A stretch of 64,000 bases of DNA from Robbsia andropogonis (GCF_000970345.1 NZ_LAQU01000014.1:62001-126000); one strand, 5' to 3'; shown: positions 1-8,362, counted from the stretch's first letter. The notes: a model not told the origin generated them from the letters alone. Numbers and translations are program-made.

Positions 1-219
1 ACCGTCACAGCGCATGCGCAGCGCGTCGTAATCGGCGACACGTGGCTGCGTCGCATCATGAAGGATTGCCAGGTGCACCTGGATCCCGCGCGCGCGCATA
101 GCGTCTATCAACGACATGACCCTCACCGCATCGCCTTGTACAGGTGGCCAACATCCGCCATGCGTGCAATAGAGAACGCGTGTCGTCGTTGCCGTGTTTA
201 CATCGGATTGATGTTTCAT
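1..219 (-). CDS. Glycosyltransferase, N-terminal part (cut by left window edge)
   Basis: The first 73 codons of a gene that runs off the left edge are visible. After a short polar leader the protein has a Rossmann-like start, VLYCTHGGCWPPVQGDAVR, followed by a helix and the strand IQVHLAIL. This is the usual beginning of a GT-B glycosyltransferase, where the glycine-rich loop lies near the acceptor site. The ATG at 219 is preceded by AGGGA at good spacing. It lies 20 bases after the stop of the family 4 glycosyltransferase on the same strand, so it is probably the third gene of that operon. The sugar and acceptor are unknown. A different Rossmann enzyme cannot be excluded on 73 residues. Confidence 0.6.
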   Translation of the reverse strand, partial: MKHQSDVNTATTTRVLYCTHGGCWPPVQGDAVRVMSLIDAMRARGIQVHLAILHDATQPRVADYDALRMRCDG

Positions 220-239
220 CGCCGCTTCCCTGTCTTGAC

Positions 240-1571
240 TTATTCGCGCTGTCCTGCAGATGACTGGTAGACCCGGACGAGTGCCTTTGCCTCGTCTTCA
301 CTGGTCAATGGATATCGGCAGTTGCCGGCACGGTCTTTTATCCGGTCACGGTGTTCGATGCAATGTGCCATTGCCTTAGCCCACGCTATCGGATCACCTG
401 GGGCAACGAGCCAGCCATTGATTGTGTCGCGAACCCACTCGGGAATACCGCCTATGCGTGAAGCCATTACAGGCACACCGTAGCGTAGTGCGAGCAGCAT
501 CACGAGCGGCGCATTCTCGGACCATAGCGAAGGAAGGAGAACGATATCGACGTCGGCTAGAATTTGCGCAATATTATCGGGGTCGTAGGCACCACATAAC
601 GCGATGTTGGGATGTTGCGCCGCTGATCGGTGGAGACTGTGATGATAGGGACTATCTGCCCATTCTCCATAGATCTTTAACGTCCAGTTGCGGGTGTCCG
701 GGCTCATTCGCGCCGCGGCATCGACAAGTAAGTGCACTCCCTTGTGTGGATGTATATGGCCAATGTAAGCAAATACGAGGCGTTGATCTGGAGGGTTACT
801 GTTTAGCGGGTATGCGCCGATTGCCACTTCTGCCGTAAGACGCTGGGGCACGCCAAGACGATGAACGTGGATTTTCAAGGTTTTCTCGTGCTTGTTAGTG
901 GTGCGGAGGTAGCGCGCTGCAAGATCTTGGCTAGGCGACAAAAGGACGTTAGCAAGCCCGAGGCTCTTGCGGGTGGCTTCCCGCATCGTTGCCAATTCGT
1001 GGAGTGAAACCCCTGAGGCATCATGGTCTTCCATCCAGTCTTCAAACCAATCCTGAGTAAGTGTTGATCTATGGGTTATGCATGTTGCACATTGCGACGC
1101 GTCGACGATCCCCGTGCATCGATTCCCGCTCGACTCAATCAGATTCACGGTCGGGCAAATGAAGTAGTAGTCATGCAACGTTAAAATTATAGGAATGCTT
1201 GATTTATAGGCGGCGAAAAGCGGAGCAGGCGTTATCCTGAATCCGCCTTGTACGTGAACCGCTACAGGATGATGGTTTTTCAATATGCTGGTGACAGCAT
1301 CAAAAACAGCTTCATTAAAGAAATGCGTTCGTGGCTGTGCCATATACAGCGCGTCAATTTGGAGCCAGTAATAGGTAACGCCTTTCTGCAAAGTCGAAGT
1401 CAGTTTCTGTCTTTTAGGTATAGGATTCGTGAAGTCGATGATGGAGAGAACGATAAGGTCCTTTGAAAGTGCCCCCAATGCTTCTATTAGCCACTGAGAG
1501 TACACCTCTACGCCACCGCGAAAACGTGGCGGGAGGTGTGGGCAAACCAGTAGCAACGGCCCCGTAATCAT
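240..1571 (-). CDS. Glycosyltransferase family 4 (GT-B fold)
   Basis: A protein of 443 residues that should transfer a sugar from an activated donor. The N-terminal half begins with LLVCPHLPPRFRGGVE, the glycine loop of GT4 enzymes. The C-terminal half holds the strand VFAYIGHIHPHKGVHLLV and the donor-site region DIVLLPSLWSENAPLVM followed by GVPVMASRIGGIPEWV, typical of GT4. No membrane segment or signal peptide is obvious, so it should act in the cytoplasm. The frame stays open upstream to 1802. I chose the ATG at 1571 because it overlaps the radical SAM stop as ATGA, implying translational coupling; the in-frame ATG at 1598 is the alternative. It sits between a radical SAM gene and another glycosyltransferase, which suggests joint action on a surface glycan or a modified peptide. 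Donor and acceptor are not known. Confidence 0.8.
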   Translation of the reverse strand: MITGPLLLVCPHLPPRFRGGVEVYSQWLIEALGALSKDLIVLSIIDFTNPIPKRQKLTSTLQKGVTYYWLQIDALYMAQPRTHFFNEAVFDAVTSILKNHHPVAVHVQGGFRITPAPLFAAYKSSIPIILTLHDYYFICPTVNLIESSGNRCTGIVDASQCATCITHRSTLTQDWFEDWMEDHDASGVSLHELATMREATRKSLGLANVLLSPSQDLAARYLRTTNKHEKTLKIHVHRLGVPQRLTAEVAIGAYPLNSNPPDQRLVFAYIGHIHPHKGVHLLVDAAARMSPDTRNWTLKIYGEWADSPYHHSLHRSAAQHPNIALCGAYDPDNIAQILADVDIVLLPSLWSENAPLVMLLALRYGVPVMASRIGGIPEWVRDTINGWLVAPGDPIAWAKAMAHCIEHRDRIKDRAGNCRYPLTSEDEAKALVRVYQSSAGQRE

Positions 1572-2479
1572 GCAAATCCAGACGGTTGATGCACCCATAA
1601 GCAGGAGCAGCAGTGGCAGACCCTGTCGCACGCCTGGCCCTTCTGTGGTGCAAGTAGATTGAGGTCGTAACCGGTGTAGAGATTGCCGATCTCCACTTCC
1701 TCTCGGCAGACTGCGGTGATCGATCCGTCTAGACGCACGTTCAATGCAAGAAATGGCTGACGCACATCCCAATGGTCTTCGAAGAATGCGGGCGCTGCCC
1801 ATCCCTCCGATGAGGCTGCGGCGATGTCGTTTCTATAAGCCTTAAAAAAGCGTGAGTCGAAATGAAATAACCGACGCATCGCCGTCCGATGACCGGCATT
1901 TCGATATTGTTTGGCAAGCGCAAGCATCGCCGTGATGTTGTTCGGTGAGCACATCAGTTGAAATAGAACAGGAATACGATGCGCATTCGCGATTGTTGTC
2001 GTTTCGATAATGTTGCGCCGTCGTTCTGAGGTCGCGTGGCTTTCGTCGTGCACCGATATAGCAAGCCAGTCGTTTTTCGAAAATGAGGGTGCTAACGTTT
2101 TCATCGAACGTGGCAGGCTAGCATTGGTTTGTATCGCTTTCGGGACGTCAGGAAATCGAAGAAAAAGCTGTTGTAGTAAGTCGCGCTCGATAAGCGGCTC
2201 GCCGCCTGTAAAGATTAGAGCGTAACCGGTTTCTACTTGGAGGCTGGACAGGGCGGTGACGAAGTTCGTCGCGTGCGCAGCACGAGCTGATTGGCGGTTA
2301 CGTCCGTCAAGGCAGTAGTCACAGGTGAAATTACAACGGCCGTTTAAGTAAACCCAGATAATGCCTTTATGGCTGGACGACGCGGATCGTTGTTCGTCTG
2401 TTAAAGAGATTACCTTTCTTAGTAAAGCGTTTTCCTGCCGCGAGGTAATGGAGCAGGCCGTGATCATAGATGAAGACAT
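1568..2479 (-). CDS. Radical SAM protein with C-terminal cysteine cluster
   Basis: About 303 residues. Cys49, Cys53 and Cys56 form the CNFTCDYC motif that binds the SAM-cleaving 4Fe-4S cluster, followed by the GGEPL motif of the radical SAM barrel. The C-terminal end is rich in cysteine (Cys284, 288, 290, 291 and 293), resembling a SPASM or twitch-type auxiliary cluster site, although the spacing is compact. Such proteins often modify peptides or act as sulfatase-maturase-like enzymes; the substrate here is not recognisable. The ATG at 2479 follows AAAGG at suitable distance and is preferred over an upstream GTG at 2503. It is first in a minus-strand operon with two glycosyltransferases. No small precursor peptide gene is evident upstream between 2480 and 2870. 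Confidence 0.75.
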   Translation of the reverse strand: MSSSMITACSITSRQENALLRKVISLTDEQRSASSSHKGIIWVYLNGRCNFTCDYCLDGRNRQSARAAHATNFVTALSSLQVETGYALIFTGGEPLIERDLLQQLFLRFPDVPKAIQTNASLPRSMKTLAPSFSKNDWLAISVHDESHATSERRRNIIETTTIANAHRIPVLFQLMCSPNNITAMLALAKQYRNAGHRTAMRRLFHFDSRFFKAYRNDIAAASSEGWAAPAFFEDHWDVRQPFLALNVRLDGSITAVCREEVEIGNLYTGYDLNLLAPQKGQACDRVCHCCSCLWVHQPSGFA

Positions 2480-2869
2480 CGTGTGCCTTTGCGTGCGGCG
2501 CACGTGTAACTACAGGCAGTTGATGTGTGCGCGATCGACCTCATTGTGTCGCTCAACAGAGAAAACACAACTGAGGGTATGCCTCGATATGCGTTGCCGT
2601 TTGGATTTGCGCTTCATCCGAAGAGAGGCGTTAATGCAATGACGGACGGTGCGAAAGCGTCTTTCCTACTGGGCACGTCGGCAAACCGACGAGGCAAATT
2701 CGACAAGCAATCTTGCAGTGTGTGGCACTTCGTATGCAAAAACGTAAGCGATCACAGACTTCTCGTTTCCCAGAATATGACTTGATTTATGTCACTAAAT
2801 GACTAACTAAAATTCATTGTCATGAGCGACCCGCAATGGCGGGCGGGCTATTCACTCTTACCACGCTGA
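2480..2869. other. Intergenic region, no supported gene
   Basis: Between the radical SAM gene and an amidohydrolase relic. It should contain the promoter of the minus-strand operon. I see a small perfect hairpin CCCGC/GCGGG at 2830-2843 and an A/T-rich patch around 2780-2820, but no convincing gene. Confidence 0.5.
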
Positions 2870-3287
2870 AACCTGTCATTCGATTTGCAACTATGCTGTA
2901 CGCAAATGGAAGAGCCGACGACGTTGGCTCACGCTTATCCGGATACTCCACTCGTTCTCAACCATACTGGCATGCCCGTCGACATCGCAACCTGTAAAAA
3001 AAGATGAAACTGCTGGCCTCCTCGCCAAACGTTTCGTGCAAGATTTCGGGACTCGGGATGGCGAATTGGAAGTGGGCAGTGGACAGCATTCGGCCATTCG
3101 TTCTCGATGCCATCGATGCATTCGGCGTCGAGCGATGCATGTTTGTAAGTAACTTTCCGGTTGACAAGCGTTTCAGCAGCTATGATGCCGTTTTTGGTGC
3201 CTTCAAGGAGATTACGAAGGACTTTGCTAAATCCGAGAGCGTCGCGCGCTGTTCCACGACAATGCGGAGCGCATAGATAAACTTTGA
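2870..3287 (+). pseudogene. Relic of a TIM-barrel amidohydrolase
   Basis: Three frames together give the C-terminal part of an amidohydrolase-2 family protein. From about 2873 the frame reads LSFDLQL, then TTLAHAYPDTPLVLNHTG and MPVD up to about 2983. A second frame from 3004 continues with NVSCKISGLGM and DAFGVERCMFVSNFPVDK. A third frame near 3246 gives ALFHDNAERIDKL and a stop at 3285. At least two frameshifts or a deletion plus a frameshift are needed, and the N-terminal half is missing. The metal-binding His of NHTG and Asp-type residue near SNFP are family features. The gene is certainly not functional as it stands. It may have been a neighbour of the marR operon substrate pathway, but this is a guess. 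Confidence 0.75.
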
Positions 3288-3395
3288 AGGGCAAGCTGGT
3301 GAGGGATGATGTAGCGAGTATCCAGCGTTTGGGTAGACTGTTGCTCTTACAGAATTGTTTCCGTCGGAACGACCGAGCATCGTTGAAGCGCAACA

Positions 3396-4823
3396 TCACG
3401 TTCTGCTTGAGTGGGGCAGCGCCAGCGTGGTCATTGCCATGATCGCGTGGAGCGCCGCGAGTGCGCCTAACGTTTCGCTCCATGCATTCAAGCCAAGCCA
3501 GCCTGCGTGTCCTTGCAATTCCCGGGACAACAGCAAGGCGCAAAGGGTAGTCAATATCGGTCCGCCAATCCGTTGCACGATGTTGAGCGTCGTGGTGGCC
3601 ATCGGCAGGTCTTCGTTCCCAATGGAAGCGTAAGCCAGCGAGACCACCGGGAGGCCGATTGCACCCAATCCCACGCCGCGAAAGAACAACGCCGCCGCCA
3701 ACACTGGCCTGTCAAGACCGTGTGTGGCCAGCCAGGCAAGCAAGAGCGTCGAGGCACAGGCGGAGAAAGCGCCGGCAATAGCTGTACGCCTCTCGCCGAG
3801 ACGGCTCGTCACGAATCCAAGTAAAGGCACGATGAGCATCATGCCCAACCCGAGCGGCGCCAGCATCCAGCCCATCATCGCTGGCGATTCCCCGCACTGC
3901 TGAATCAGAAACAGCGGGACAAGCATTTGACCGGCAAACATGACACCGTTCCATAGAAACTGGACCAATGCAGCAACCGAGAACGCCCGGCTGCGAAACA
4001 GCGTCAGGTCGATGAGTGCGGCATCACCCTTGCCGCGCTGCACCACCAGAAACGCGACAAACATCAGGACGCCTACGACGGTCGCGATGATCCCCGCCGG
4101 TTGGGAGAGGCGGTCGATCCCGAATAGCACGAATACCAGGCTCGGTGAAAGCAGCGCCAGGCCGATCCAATCCAGGGGAGCTACTGTCCGCTCGTCGACG
4201 TCCTTTGGAAGGAACGCCTTGGCAAGCGCAATCGCCAACACGCCGACAGGAAGGTTGACGAGGAACAGCCAGCGCCAAGACGCGGCGTGCAGGATCGCAC
4301 CTGCGATCACCGGTCCAAGTGCAGGCCCGAGCAGCACCGGGATCGCCGCGTAGCCTGCAATGCGCGTGAATTCGTGACCTGCCGCGCGCTTCATCAACAA
4401 TTGCGCCATGGGTGCCATCAAACCGCCGCTGGCCCCTTGCAGAAGCCGAAATCCAATGAGAGAGCTTGCAGACCATGCAAGCCCGCAGAGCATCGAACTG
4501 ATCGTAAAGATCGAAAAGCACCACAGATAAAGCGACTTCGCGCCGATGCGCTGGATGAGCCAGCCGTTGATCGGCAGTGCGAACGCGAGCGCCAGCAAGT
4601 AGCCACTGGTGACCCATTGGATGGTTTTCAGCGACGCTTGAAGTTCCGAGGCAAGGGGCGCAAGCGAGACGTTGACCACGGTCGCATCCAACTGGGCCAG
4701 CAATGATCCAAGCATTGCCACTGCGACGATCTTCCACACCGAGGCATCGACGGCCTGATCGACCACCGTAGCCTCGCCATGTGGCAGGGCGTCCCTGTGT
4801 TTTGGCTGCCGGCTCACGAACAC
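3396..4823 (-). CDS. MFS multidrug efflux transporter, DHA2 (EmrB/QacA) type
   Basis: A 475-residue membrane protein with 13 to 14 predicted hydrophobic segments. The first segment contains LAQLDATVVNVSLAPLA, the conserved D1 region of the 14-helix drug:H+ antiporter family, and the loop GWLIQRIGAKSLYLW matches MFS motif A. It should export a toxic compound across the inner membrane using the proton gradient. Its ATG overlaps the end of the isochorismatase-like gene by 10 bases, and marR comes first, so the three genes form one operon that the MarR protein probably represses. There is no adjacent membrane-fusion or outer-membrane component. The substrate is unknown. Confidence 0.85.
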   Translation of the reverse strand: MFVSRQPKHRDALPHGEATVVDQAVDASVWKIVAVAMLGSLLAQLDATVVNVSLAPLASELQASLKTIQWVTSGYLLALAFALPINGWLIQRIGAKSLYLWCFSIFTISSMLCGLAWSASSLIGFRLLQGASGGLMAPMAQLLMKRAAGHEFTRIAGYAAIPVLLGPALGPVIAGAILHAASWRWLFLVNLPVGVLAIALAKAFLPKDVDERTVAPLDWIGLALLSPSLVFVLFGIDRLSQPAGIIATVVGVLMFVAFLVVQRGKGDAALIDLTLFRSRAFSVAALVQFLWNGVMFAGQMLVPLFLIQQCGESPAMMGWMLAPLGLGMMLIVPLLGFVTSRLGERRTAIAGAFSACASTLLLAWLATHGLDRPVLAAALFFRGVGLGAIGLPVVSLAYASIGNEDLPMATTTLNIVQRIGGPILTTLCALLLSRELQGHAGWLGLNAWSETLGALAALHAIMAMTTLALPHSSRT

Positions 4824-5377
4824 CGGTCGTCCAGTAGCGCAACGATGCTGGCGACCTCCGCCGTTTCACCGAGGTTGGGAAAGATCCGCGTCACGCTATT
4901 CGAGTGCGTATCCGCGTTGAGGTCGGTCATGGCGTCGACAGCGAGGGCGACATTGAAACCCATCGAGAATGCCTCGCGGGCAGTCGATTCTACTCCCATG
5001 CTGGTGACAATGCCGGCGAGGACGACTTGCGTGATGCCTGCTGATTTCAGTGAATGCCCAAGCGTCGTTTCTGAGAACGCGCCCCAGCTTGGTTTCGTGA
5101 CGATGATATCCGAGGACTGGGCGCGCAGTTCCGGAATCAGTTCCACCCAGTGATCCGGAAAGGTGAAATCCGGGCGCGGGGCCTCGGTGCGACCGTGAGG
5201 CATACTCGAGCAGTTCACCAGCACCACCGTCTGACCGGCTCTGCGGAAGGCATCGATCAATTTCTGCGTGCGCGCAACAACCTCCTTAATGGGATGTGCG
5301 AAAGGGAAATCCATCAGACCTTTCTGCAGGTCAATTACGATCAACGCGGCTTTGGAATCGACAGTCGTTACAGGCAT
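4814..5377 (-). CDS. Isochorismatase-fold protein lacking the catalytic cysteine
   Basis: 187 residues with the cysteine-hydrolase fold. Asp16 in IVIDLQKG and Lys95 in VTKPSWGAF are at the places of the usual catalytic Asp and Lys. The position of the nucleophilic Cys is Gly128 in AGIVTSMGVESTAREA. The sequence otherwise keeps the family pattern to the end. Such TSxGVE variants are common in this branch and are often annotated as hydrolases without known activity. The loss of Cys argues against ordinary amidase or isochorismatase chemistry. It lies between marR (gap 18 bases) and the MFS gene (10-base overlap), so it may handle or sense the compound that is exported. Start ATG at 5377. Confidence 0.8.
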   Translation of the reverse strand: MPVTTVDSKAALIVIDLQKGLMDFPFAHPIKEVVARTQKLIDAFRRAGQTVVLVNCSSMPHGRTEAPRPDFTFPDHWVELIPELRAQSSDIIVTKPSWGAFSETTLGHSLKSAGITQVVLAGIVTSMGVESTAREAFSMGFNVALAVDAMTDLNADTHSNSVTRIFPNLGETAEVASIVALLDDRCS

Positions 5378-5395
5378 GGTGAGGGAGTGTTGTTG

Positions 5396-5827
5396 TCAAT
5401 CCTGCAATAGCCGGCTTAGAACAGCCGTTGCCGCGAGCAGGTGTGCCCGGTCTTCATGCGATAGGCGCTCGATCTTATCCACGAGCCAATCCTGATGCGC
5501 CGCGCGCCCCTTGGAAAGCCGATCAAGGCACAGCGGTGTCATGGAAATCAATGTCTGCCGTTTGTCGTCTGGATCGGGAGCACCGCTTACCAAACCTTCA
5601 CTTTCCAGGCCGCCGACGATCGTGCCCATGGATTGCGCGCGCATGCCACATGCGCGCGCCAGCTGCGACACGGTGGCCGGCCCATGGCGGTCCAATTGAC
5701 GGAGTACATCCACTTGCGAGGGCGTCAGATCGCCCACACTTCCGCGCTCGCGCAAGCGTCGTTTGAGCGCGCTAAGCGTGGCGCGCAGTTCCGACGCTAG
5801 CACAGGGATGTCGATGTTTGATTTCAT
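5396..5827 (-). CDS. MarR family transcriptional regulator
   Basis: 143 residues from the ATG at 5827 (MKSNIDIPVLA); the open frame extends further upstream but without MarR-like sequence. A winged helix-turn-helix is visible around residues 40-105: LTPSQVDVLRQLDRHG, VSQLARACGMRAQSMGTIV and the wing DPDDKRQTLISMT. The flanking helices form the dimer interface. MarR proteins usually repress their own operon and release DNA on binding a phenolic or other small ligand. It is the first gene of an operon with the isochorismatase-like and MFS genes, a common arrangement for efflux pumps. A short palindrome upstream could be its operator. Confidence 0.85.
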   Translation of the reverse strand: MKSNIDIPVLASELRATLSALKRRLRERGSVGDLTPSQVDVLRQLDRHGPATVSQLARACGMRAQSMGTIVGGLESEGLVSGAPDPDDKRQTLISMTPLCLDRLSKGRAAHQDWLVDKIERLSHEDRAHLLAATAVLSRLLQD

Positions 5828-5854
5828 GGGTGCTACTCTAGCATGTGAACAGAA

Positions 5855-5875
5855 AACTGCAAAGTTAACTGTATA
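5855..5875 (-). promoter_or_regulatory. Possible MarR operator and promoter area
   Basis: The 8-base palindrome AGTTAACT lies at 5863-5870, about 35 bases before the marR start. An outer ACAG/CTGT pair also flanks this A/T-rich patch. The position fits autoregulation, but no second copy was found to confirm a consensus. Confidence 0.3.
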
Positions 5876-6119
5876 TGTGGAGCGCAACGCCTTCCTCCGG
5901 TGGGTATATCCAAGCCAAGGCGTCATCTCGCTGCCGAAGCGGAATCGATGTACGCGTGGTGCCTCCTCCGCAATGCAAGCCACCGGTTCATGGCCGCGGC
6001 GCTATAGTGGCAATGCCGTTCCCCCTGCTTTGTCGCAGCCGGTTGCGCTGGACGAGAAGCAGTCCCACGATTTTCAAAGCCCGCCACAATATTTGGGGTT
6101 CTGAAACGTCTTCAGGCGT

Positions 6120-6701
6120 ATGGAACCACCGTTCACCGCGCACACGATGACCGACCGAAATAACGACATCACCGCAACAGTTGTGCGTGAGCGCGCGAGG
6201 CTTGCCAATTTTATTCGGCGTCGAATAAGCAATCCAGATGATGCCGAGGACATCCTGCAAGATGTATTGCATGAATTCGTGCAGGCGTATCGTCTTCCGG
6301 CGCCGATAGAGCAAGCGAGCGCGTGGTTGTTCCGTGCCGCACGCAATCGGATCATCGATCGCTTTCGCAAGAAAAAAGAGGAGCCGTTGCCAGGGTCGTC
6401 CAACGAGGAGGATGACGCAGGCAGTGAGTATCGCTTGGACCTGGTTCTACCTGCCCGGGACGGCGGTCCGGAAGCCGCCTATGCCCGCGTGCTGTTGCTC
6501 AAGGCGTTGCAGGATGCGCTTGACGAGCTGCCACCGAATCAACGTGAGGTATTCATCGCGCATGAGCTGGAGGGGCGGTCCTTCAAGGATATGGTGATGG
6601 AAACCGGTGTCACGCTCAACACGCTGCTTGGGCGCAAACGCTACGCGGTCTTGCATTTGCGTACCCGATTGCAAGCCATTTATGACGAACTGGGAATGTA
6701 A
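6120..6701 (+). CDS. ECF-type RNA polymerase sigma factor
   Basis: 193 residues. Region 2 is visible as NPDDAEDILQDVLHEFVQAY with the core-binding and -10 contacts, followed by ASAWLFRAARNRIIDRFRKK. Region 4 is the helix-turn-helix DALDELPPNQREVFIAHELEG and FKDMVMETGVTLNTLLGRKR, which reads the -35 element. An acidic linker lies between the two. No anti-sigma factor with a zinc motif is encoded next to it; the next gene is a small membrane protein that could take that role. The ATG at 6147 (MTDRNND) is a plausible alternative start. Twelve bases separate it from the next gene, so the three genes probably form one transcript. What signal it answers to is not visible. Confidence 0.85.
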   Translation: MEPPFTAHTMTDRNNDITATVVRERARLANFIRRRISNPDDAEDILQDVLHEFVQAYRLPAPIEQASAWLFRAARNRIIDRFRKKKEEPLPGSSNEEDDAGSEYRLDLVLPARDGGPEAAYARVLLLKALQDALDELPPNQREVFIAHELEGRSFKDMVMETGVTLNTLLGRKRYAVLHLRTRLQAIYDELGM

Positions 6702-6713
6702 AGGAGTCGACGG

Positions 6714-7028
6714 ATGAGATTTGGAGTCAGATGTCTGGGCAAGGTGTTACTGGTACTGCTGGCCATCGCGGTGCTCGGATGGGTGGTCATGACCTTATGG
6801 AATTGGGTAATTCCTTCGGTATTCATCGGAGCCCGTGTGATCGACTTTCCCCATGCATTGGGCTTACTGGTGCTAAGTCGAATCCTAATTGGTGGATTCC
6901 GCGGACACGGCGGCTGGCGCGGACGACGACACTGGCGCAAGTGGGAAGCGATGACGCCTGAAGAGCGAGCGCATTTCCAGGCAGCTTTGCGATCGGGCCG
7001 ACGTCGGGACGCGGGAGATGGCATATGA
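6714..7028 (+). CDS. Small membrane protein of the ECF sigma operon
   Basis: 104 residues with two hydrophobic segments, about 8-30 (VLLVLLAIAVLGWVVMTLW) and 32-58, followed by an Arg/Gly/Trp-rich cytoplasmic or periplasmic tail with the charged segment RRHWRKWEAMTPEERAHFQ. AAGGAG lies at a good distance before the ATG. I do not recognise a named family. The place between an ECF sigma factor and a ferredoxin, with tight spacing upstream and an ATGA overlap downstream, suggests a membrane-bound partner of the sigma factor, for example a sensor or anti-sigma-like protein. That role is inferred only from context. Confidence 0.7.
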   Translation: MRFGVRCLGKVLLVLLAIAVLGWVVMTLWNWVIPSVFIGARVIDFPHALGLLVLSRILIGGFRGHGGWRGRRHWRKWEAMTPEERAHFQAALRSGRRRDAGDGI

Positions 7029-7321
7029 GCGATAAATCAACAGCCAACTGCAAACAGAAGCCGGGCGTGATCGTGCCGGTCGTCGATCTAAAACGCTGTG
7101 AAGGTAAGGGCGATTGTCTTGAGGTCTGTCCCGAGAATGTATTCGAGATTCGCCGCATTGACGAGGTCGACTACGATAGCCTCGGCTTGATGCACCGCCT
7201 TAAGCTACGCGTACATGGGATGAAGGTCGCGTACACGCCTAACGCGGACGCCTGCAGGTCATGTGGGCTGTGCGTGACGGCATGTCCCGAACACGCGATC
7301 AAACTCGCCAGAAATGTGTAA
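7025..7321 (+). CDS. Ferredoxin with two iron-sulfur sites, one missing a cysteine
   Basis: 98 residues, soluble, an electron carrier. The second site is a complete 4Fe-4S motif: Cys77, Cys80, Cys83 and Cys87 in CRSCGLCVTACP. In the first site Cys25, Cys31 and Cys35 are present (CEGKGDCLEVCP) but the second cysteine of the canonical motif is Lys28, so this site is more likely to hold a 3Fe-4S cluster or to use another ligand. About 40 residues separate the two motifs, longer than in short bacterial ferredoxins. The ATG overlaps the stop of the membrane protein as ATGA, showing translational coupling. A role as electron donor in a stress response controlled by the sigma factor is possible but not shown. 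Confidence 0.85.
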   Translation: MSDKSTANCKQKPGVIVPVVDLKRCEGKGDCLEVCPENVFEIRRIDEVDYDSLGLMHRLKLRVHGMKVAYTPNADACRSCGLCVTACPEHAIKLARNV

Positions 7322-7354
7322 GGTTACATATGTATTTACAAACGAGATGGATTG

Positions 7355-7663
7355 TCATTTCGTCGTCGTGGGGGCGAAAAAGTAGGGTGGTCTAATTTGA
7401 TTGGATGCCTCGATAGGAGGACAATCCACCAATTCTTCAATCCAATCGATCACATCGAATCTCGCCTGCGCCCGCGTTTCATACCGGCACCGCAGCGTCC
7501 GTTCGACTTTCAAGGTGTTGGAGAAGCACGCCGTCGGCGCGTTATCCCACGTATTTGCCCACCGACGCATCGACGTGACCATGCCGTATTGTGCCCGCCA
7601 AGTCCATGACGCCAATGTACTGCTTCCGCTGCTCATGGCATCTGCTGTCGCGTACGGATTCAC
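7355..7663 (-). mobile_element. Relic of an IS3-family transposase (OrfB C-terminus)
   Basis: The open frame contains MRRWANTWDNAPTACFSNTL followed by KVERTLRCRYETRAQARFDV and IDWIEE. This matches the end of the DDE transposase of IS3-group elements, where WDNAxxESFFxxLKxE holds the catalytic Glu; here that Glu is replaced by Ala in TACF. Nothing of the N-terminal domain or OrfA remains, and no terminal inverted repeats were seen. It is an inactive fragment next to a broken lysR gene, so an insertion event may have destroyed that regulator. Confidence 0.7.
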
Positions 7664-7857
7664 AGTGCTGCTGATGCGACGCTCGATCCTGACCGAGAAA
7701 ATCGCACGCCAACATCAATCTATTCAACTTAGGCGAAGTCTATTTCTTTGGCTGGACGCACGAATGCATTGCACTTTCCCGCGCTAAGCGATGTTCCCGG
7801 CCAGACGGGTGCAGACTTCGGCTTACGCTTTGCCTTACCGCACTACCTCGTCGATCT

Positions 7858-8362
7858 CTACAAGAATCTGAAGAACGACTCGCCAATAACCATATCGCCA
7901 AACACTGCGGCGCGAATGCCCTCGGCAGCGCTCACACTCACGCGTCCCGATACGAGCACTGCTGTTTCCTCGCCATTCTGGCTGAACGACCAGGACTCGC
8001 CCCCGCGATGAAGGGAATGGACGATTGCCTGGTGTTGGCTTAATATGCAATCGCGCGAAGGTCACCGAGGCGCTTACACGCAACGTTCCCGATAAACTCG
8101 ACTAGGCAGCCCGGACCACATGCTCGGCAAGCGCCACCTCTTCTATGGCCCGCTTTGCATGCTCATAGAATCGCAAACCTGCATCCGTGACCGTGAGGCC
8201 GCGGGTGGATCGCAACAGCAAACGCACGCCGAGACGCTCCTCCATCTGCGCAATCGATTTCGATACGGCCGGTTGCCCTGACTTGAGTCGTTTGGCCGCT
8301 GCCGAAAACGATCCCGCTTCCACGACACTGACATACGTTTCCATTGCGGCCATACGGTCCAT
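7858..8362 (-). pseudogene. Decayed LysR-type regulator
   Basis: The frame from 8362 encodes an intact LysR helix-turn-helix (METYVSVVEAGSFSAAAKRL, then QPAVSKSIAQMEERLGVRLL) and stops at 8102. Directly downstream, in another frame around 8083, LSGTLRVSASVTFARLHI is the start of a LysR effector domain. A third frame between about 8013 and 7858 gives AVLVSGRVSVSAAEGIRAAV, a later part of the same domain, then a stop. The segment between these pieces, roughly 80 residues in the family, is missing. So one regulator has been cut by a stop, a deletion and frameshifts. A product limited to the 86-residue DNA-binding part could still be made. The gene lies next to an IS3 relic. Confidence 0.75.

Noticed and set aside
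1572-1802. N-terminal extension of the GT4 frame up to 1802
   Set aside because: The extra 77 residues have no glycosyltransferase pattern and lie inside the radical SAM gene; the ATGA overlap at 1571 gives a better start.
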